Source: Pipra filicauda (Eukaryota > Chordata > Aves > Passeriformes > Pipridae). From it: a DNA stretch of 64,000 nucleotides. The notes under the pieces were generated by a model, which did no database searches, was not told the DNA's origin, and saw nothing but the letters and a program-made list of their open reading frames with translations. How positions within the stretch are numbered: the first letter of the stretch is position 1; the number at the start of each line of letters is the position of its first letter. Location of the stretch: positions 62,001 to 126,000 of the forward strand of contig NW_024104438.1 of NCBI RefSeq assembly GCF_003945595.2, read 5' to 3'. Shown piece by piece: positions 60,241 to 64,000 of the stretch. The translations under genes and the position numbers were made by a program.

Positions 60241-63200
60241 TTTAATTATTCTATCCCTCTGAAAGAATTGAAGTCTTTCTCACCATTACAGCCACTCTAG
60301 AAAGTCTGTATGTGCTCAGTCTCATTTTTTTTGCCTTTTTAATGTGTATGTTTTGTTATTTGACAAGTATGTAGCACTACCTTTGCTACACTCACATTAG
60401 ACCTGCAAGTTCACACGTGAGTTTTGTCTGAATTCTGGAATGGAGACTAATTAATCTCATAGTTTTAATGCTTTTCATCCTTTAGACCTGCACTCACATA
60501 TCTGATGAATGTGTTATATAAAAGAATATCAAATACCACATGTGTGTTACCTGTAATTTGTTATAAAAACTGGAAAACTCACGCCATTTACACAATACAC
60601 CTATAATGTGGGTCTTAGATCATGAAGCTTAGAACAGGATTCAGTTTTCCAACTAATTACCGAAACACAGGTATCTGAGATGCTCTAGAGTATTTCAGAG
60701 AGCTTAGATCTGGCAGATTCTATACAGGACATAAAAAGGAGATGCTGAGTCTTCTGGAACAGTTGCTGCAGGGCATATGGGGTAGTCTAAAATATGTATA
60801 TCTGTTGACATTCACCCTTGATCTACTGATTTTGGCTTGGAGAGATGAAAATAAAAATGGAGCTGGTAACAAGACTACATTAGATTAGTTCAGCTTAGAA
60901 ACAGAGTTCATGTTTCCTTGCAGAGAGATTAACAGGGCAAGGTGGTGTGTTTATAAAGGGGGTCTTTGAAGATGGCAGGCTTCCAACTTAGCTCTGGGCA
61001 GTCTGGCCTATGCTAACTTTAGTATACTCAGATTTTCTGCTTTCTGATACCGACCAACATGACCAGCAGAGCTTGGGGTTCACAACTCACTGAAAGGTTT
61101 TAGCAGATTGATGCCCGAGAGAAAACTCTCCCCCCAGTTGTACTATCCTGGACTTTCAGAGCTGTTCATTTGGATTTTGGCTTTCTCTGGAGCACTGGCA
61201 CAGAGAATTACCTGGTCACACACAGCATTATGAGTTAGTTCCTTGCCACTGCAGGAGCCTCAGATAGGAAGTTTATGTCCATTTCTCCTATTTCCCAACA
61301 GTTTGGTTGCCTGCAGAGATGAATGCTTGAGTTCAAAGTCACTTGGGAGAATCTAAGCAGGATGCAATGACTTGCAATTCACAGCAAGTCAAATTAGACA
61401 ATCTAATCACCCCTTCTGGATTCAAACTCCACGAAACCACATGAAAATGATAGAAAGAGAACCTGCCTGTATGACAGCGAACAAAAAGCAATGCTTCTCG
61501 TTCAATTCCTGGTGATGATTTTGACATGGTCTCTGAACTCTTGGCTTTGCAGATGCCAGAAGCTTAACAACCTGAGGAAGTTTTGATCTCTGATTCCAGC
61601 TTTTATCTGTGAAGATGGGAAAGAAGGAAGCACTAAGTGCAGAACTGACAGAAAAAGATTGCGTGAGTCAGCAACTTTAACTCTTCCACTGTGATTGTAA
61701 TTGATTTCAAGTCACAGCTTAACAGAGGGAAAACACCACATCATGACCAAGAACTTGGACTCTGCAGGAAGTTGGGAGAAATGTTGCCTCCAAGTTTTCT
61801 AGTACTGGGCTTTTCAATGGGGGGAAAAAATAATATGAGAAACCACTTGGTTTAACAACAACTGTGCAGCAAGATGGGATTATTAATTGCAGTGGATATT
61901 ACAAATCTGCTATCTCAACAGAACATGTAGAAATAAATTAAATGGTAACATAATTACTCTAGCTTTTCTATTCTTTCAATTAATTTTGCTTTCATGTTCA
62001 CTGATGCCATTGCCGTGCTGCAGCATTGTGCTTTGAAATGTTCCTGCCCTGCTCCAGGAGGTCTGCTGGGGTAATGTCTCTGGCACAGAAGTCAAAACGC
62101 TGTAAATTAATTGCTCCTTTCATCCCTTAATTAGAACTATGCTAATTTCTTTCAACATCATTATTATATAAAAAGCCGCTCCTTCAGCTCCACATCGCTC
62201 TGCTATGTCGATGTGGGAGATGGAAATCATAAGAACATCAATACAGAGGATGCATCACAGGTAGCAATGAGACTGTCTTGCTAGACTGCATCATTTTCTA
62301 GGACATTAAGCAACAAGATTTTCTCATAATTCCACAAATTCCTGCATAATTCCCTCTTTCCTGGTGGAAGCCTAGAAAAACAGTTAATAAACTTCAGTAG
62401 TGGAAAGTTCTTCCTCAGCTGACCTGTGTCACTATAGGGTGCTATAAAAAACGTCTGCCTAAAGATAAATAAAAGTAATCAAAGTCATATGTAGGATATG
62501 ACATCAAGTCTTAAGTAGTTAATTTCTGATATTTTATACTAAATTAAGAGGAGATTGAATAGTAGCTTTTGAAGCTCAGGGCTCATTTCTGCTCAGGGAA
62601 GTCATTGTTAGGTGGCCAAGTAGGTTTTTTGCAATACATGGGATTTTTTCTCTTTGTTCTGAAACTGAAATTGTTATTGTAAGAAAAGACCCATCTTTAG
62701 CATTGGAATGTGGAAGGTCAAACATAGAGGAAAATGTTCAATTCAGGAAACAAAGCTGCCTGTTTAGAAATTAAAGACCAAACATGTTTTAAGGCAAATG
62801 ACTTTTTGAGACAAAGTGAAATCTAGTTTTTACTTATTTTCATATTTCTTTACAGTTGCCATGAGAATATTTTAATAACCTCCATAGAGTTTAAAATTAT
62901 GCAGGTAATTGCTTAAAGTAATTTTAGTGCTATTAAAGATAACAAACCTCTTATGTGAAATACTTTGCCAAGCAATGATCAGCAGAAAAGGGGGAAAGAC
63001 CTTTTTACTGCAAATTTGAGTTCTTTTTATAGGTGAGATGAAGCGAGAATATAATTACATTATCTATAAAATAAAAGGTGTGCAGGTATTCAGACACCTA
63101 CCATCTCCATCTTGAGTTGACTCATGCAGAAAACACACCAGAATTTTAACTAGCTCCGTTTCTCCCATTCAGCAGCTTGATCTCTGAACCCACCTCCAGT

Positions 63201-64000
63201 TGCACTGGTAATGTTTCAATTGCAGCATTATTCATCACAGCATATTTACAATACCCAAAACAGAATTCCTCAAAGATTACTTGGAAGACACTCAGAGGAG
63301 CAAGCGAGTATAAATCCCGCACACCTTGCTTTTGTTTCTTTTTCTGACCTTCACGATGGCGGCTACAAAACCATTTCCTCCTTCTTGGCTCTACTTCGTG
63401 AAAAATGTGTCAGAAAAGTTACTCTTAGAGAAGTCTGAGACTTGGAGAAAATTTGTCTGGAAAAACCCATCTCACATTAGGTTGAGATGTGGGAGGGGGA
63501 ATGGAGCTAGGGAATTGGATTTTGGGACTATCTCAAACCATGACAAAGTCACACAACAGCTTGAAGGCTCCAAGTGAGCCATAACATGACTTGTTTCTCT
63601 AAGGCTCTGTGTCCTGCTAATGAGTTACAAGAATCCTTACAGCCTGAATAAGGAAACAGAACCTGCATTTTTTTGCATTTTTTGCCTTTTTCAGGCTTTT
63701 TAAGGGATGCAAGTGACACAGGCCCAGAATAAACCCACCAATTTTTAAGCATTGGAAAGTTAGTCATGTTACCTGGGCTTGTAATTTGGAGGAATATCCA
63801 CACCATAATACAGTGGATGCAATAGGTGGTTCTACAGAGGTGCTTAAAAGGATCACTTCATCCATCACCAAGAAGGATGAAGCTTGCTGTCAACAACGTA
63901 TTTCCACCAAGATGTTAAATATCTGATTATATTGCAGGCTAAGGCACCATCTCTTCACCAGGACTGCACTTCATTGCTACTTCATGCCTTCATGGCATCC
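60241..64000. other. Unique non-coding DNA
   Basis: No gene or dispersed repeat is recognised. The block at 61930-62240 contains several TAAT/AATTAATT homeodomain cores followed by TATATAAAAAG. A 73-codon open frame with a good Kozak context starts at 63356. Both are discussed as findings. The other open frames (61339-61527 and 63549-63806) show no homology. Confidence 0.5.
61930..62240. promoter_or_regulatory. Possible enhancer or promoter with clustered homeodomain cores
   Basis: TAATTA/AATTAATT-type cores occur near 61951, 61978, 62105 and 62129, followed by GCTAATTT and a TATA-like TATATAAAAAG at 62165-62175. Clusters of such cores occur in developmental enhancers, but AT-rich DNA makes them by chance too. 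Confidence 0.2.

Noticed and set aside
1..64000. tRNA, rRNA, CRISPR arrays, telomere repeats and gene clusters
   Set aside because: I looked for these and found none: no tRNA cloverleaf arms, no spaced direct repeats, no TTAGGG arrays and no gene cluster of any kind.

Overview
The window looks like non-coding (intergenic or intronic) nuclear DNA of a bird. It is AT-rich and poor in CpG, and I recognise no protein-coding gene. Three kinds of evidence point to a bird. At least fourteen fragments belong to the CR1 LINE family, most ending in the CR1 3' signature (AACCCAAACCATTCTATG with ATTCTATG repeats, seen reversed in most copies). One complete solo LTR resembles a family I know from bird genomes. 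Overall repeat density is low. Nothing here looks prokaryotic: there are no tightly packed ORFs, operons or CRISPR arrays. Every long ORF I examined is explained by a repeat or has no recognisable homology.

Layout. 1-2.8 kb is unique AT-rich DNA. CR1 fragments lie at 2.78 (-), 3.65 (+) and 7.25 kb (-). From 7.6 to 20.3 kb is mostly unique DNA with simple repeats and a perfect 17-bp hairpin at 8.63 kb. CR1 copies follow at 20.3, 27.5, 29.5 and 30.0 kb (all -), with three small tandem duplications among them. An intact solo LTR (-) with 5-bp target duplications fills 31,668-32,726. An old, decayed CR1 reverse-transcriptase fragment (+) spans 36.7-37.7 kb. Short CR1 pieces lie at 42.1 (-), 48.4 (+) and 49.2 kb (-). 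A small CpG-dense patch with a CRE palindrome sits at 46.64-46.90 kb. A purine-only tract of about 315 bp occupies 51.70-52.02 kb. At 55.56-56.56 kb an older CR1 (-) is split by a younger CR1 (-). A 20-bp perfect hairpin lies at 59.29 kb, next to another ancient CR1 reverse-transcriptase relic (-) at 59.5-60.2 kb. The last 4 kb is unique DNA with a homeodomain-core cluster at 62.0 kb.

How the parts relate. No genes here work together. Most retroelements, LTR included, lie on the minus strand. That would fit an intron of a plus-strand host gene, since sense insertions tend to be selected against in introns, but it is only suggestive. A few splice-flanked open segments are recorded as weak exon candidates. 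I found no convincing undescribed biological system. The strongest intrinsic signals are the purine/G4 tract, the two perfect hairpins, the nested CR1 and the TSD-flanked solo LTR.
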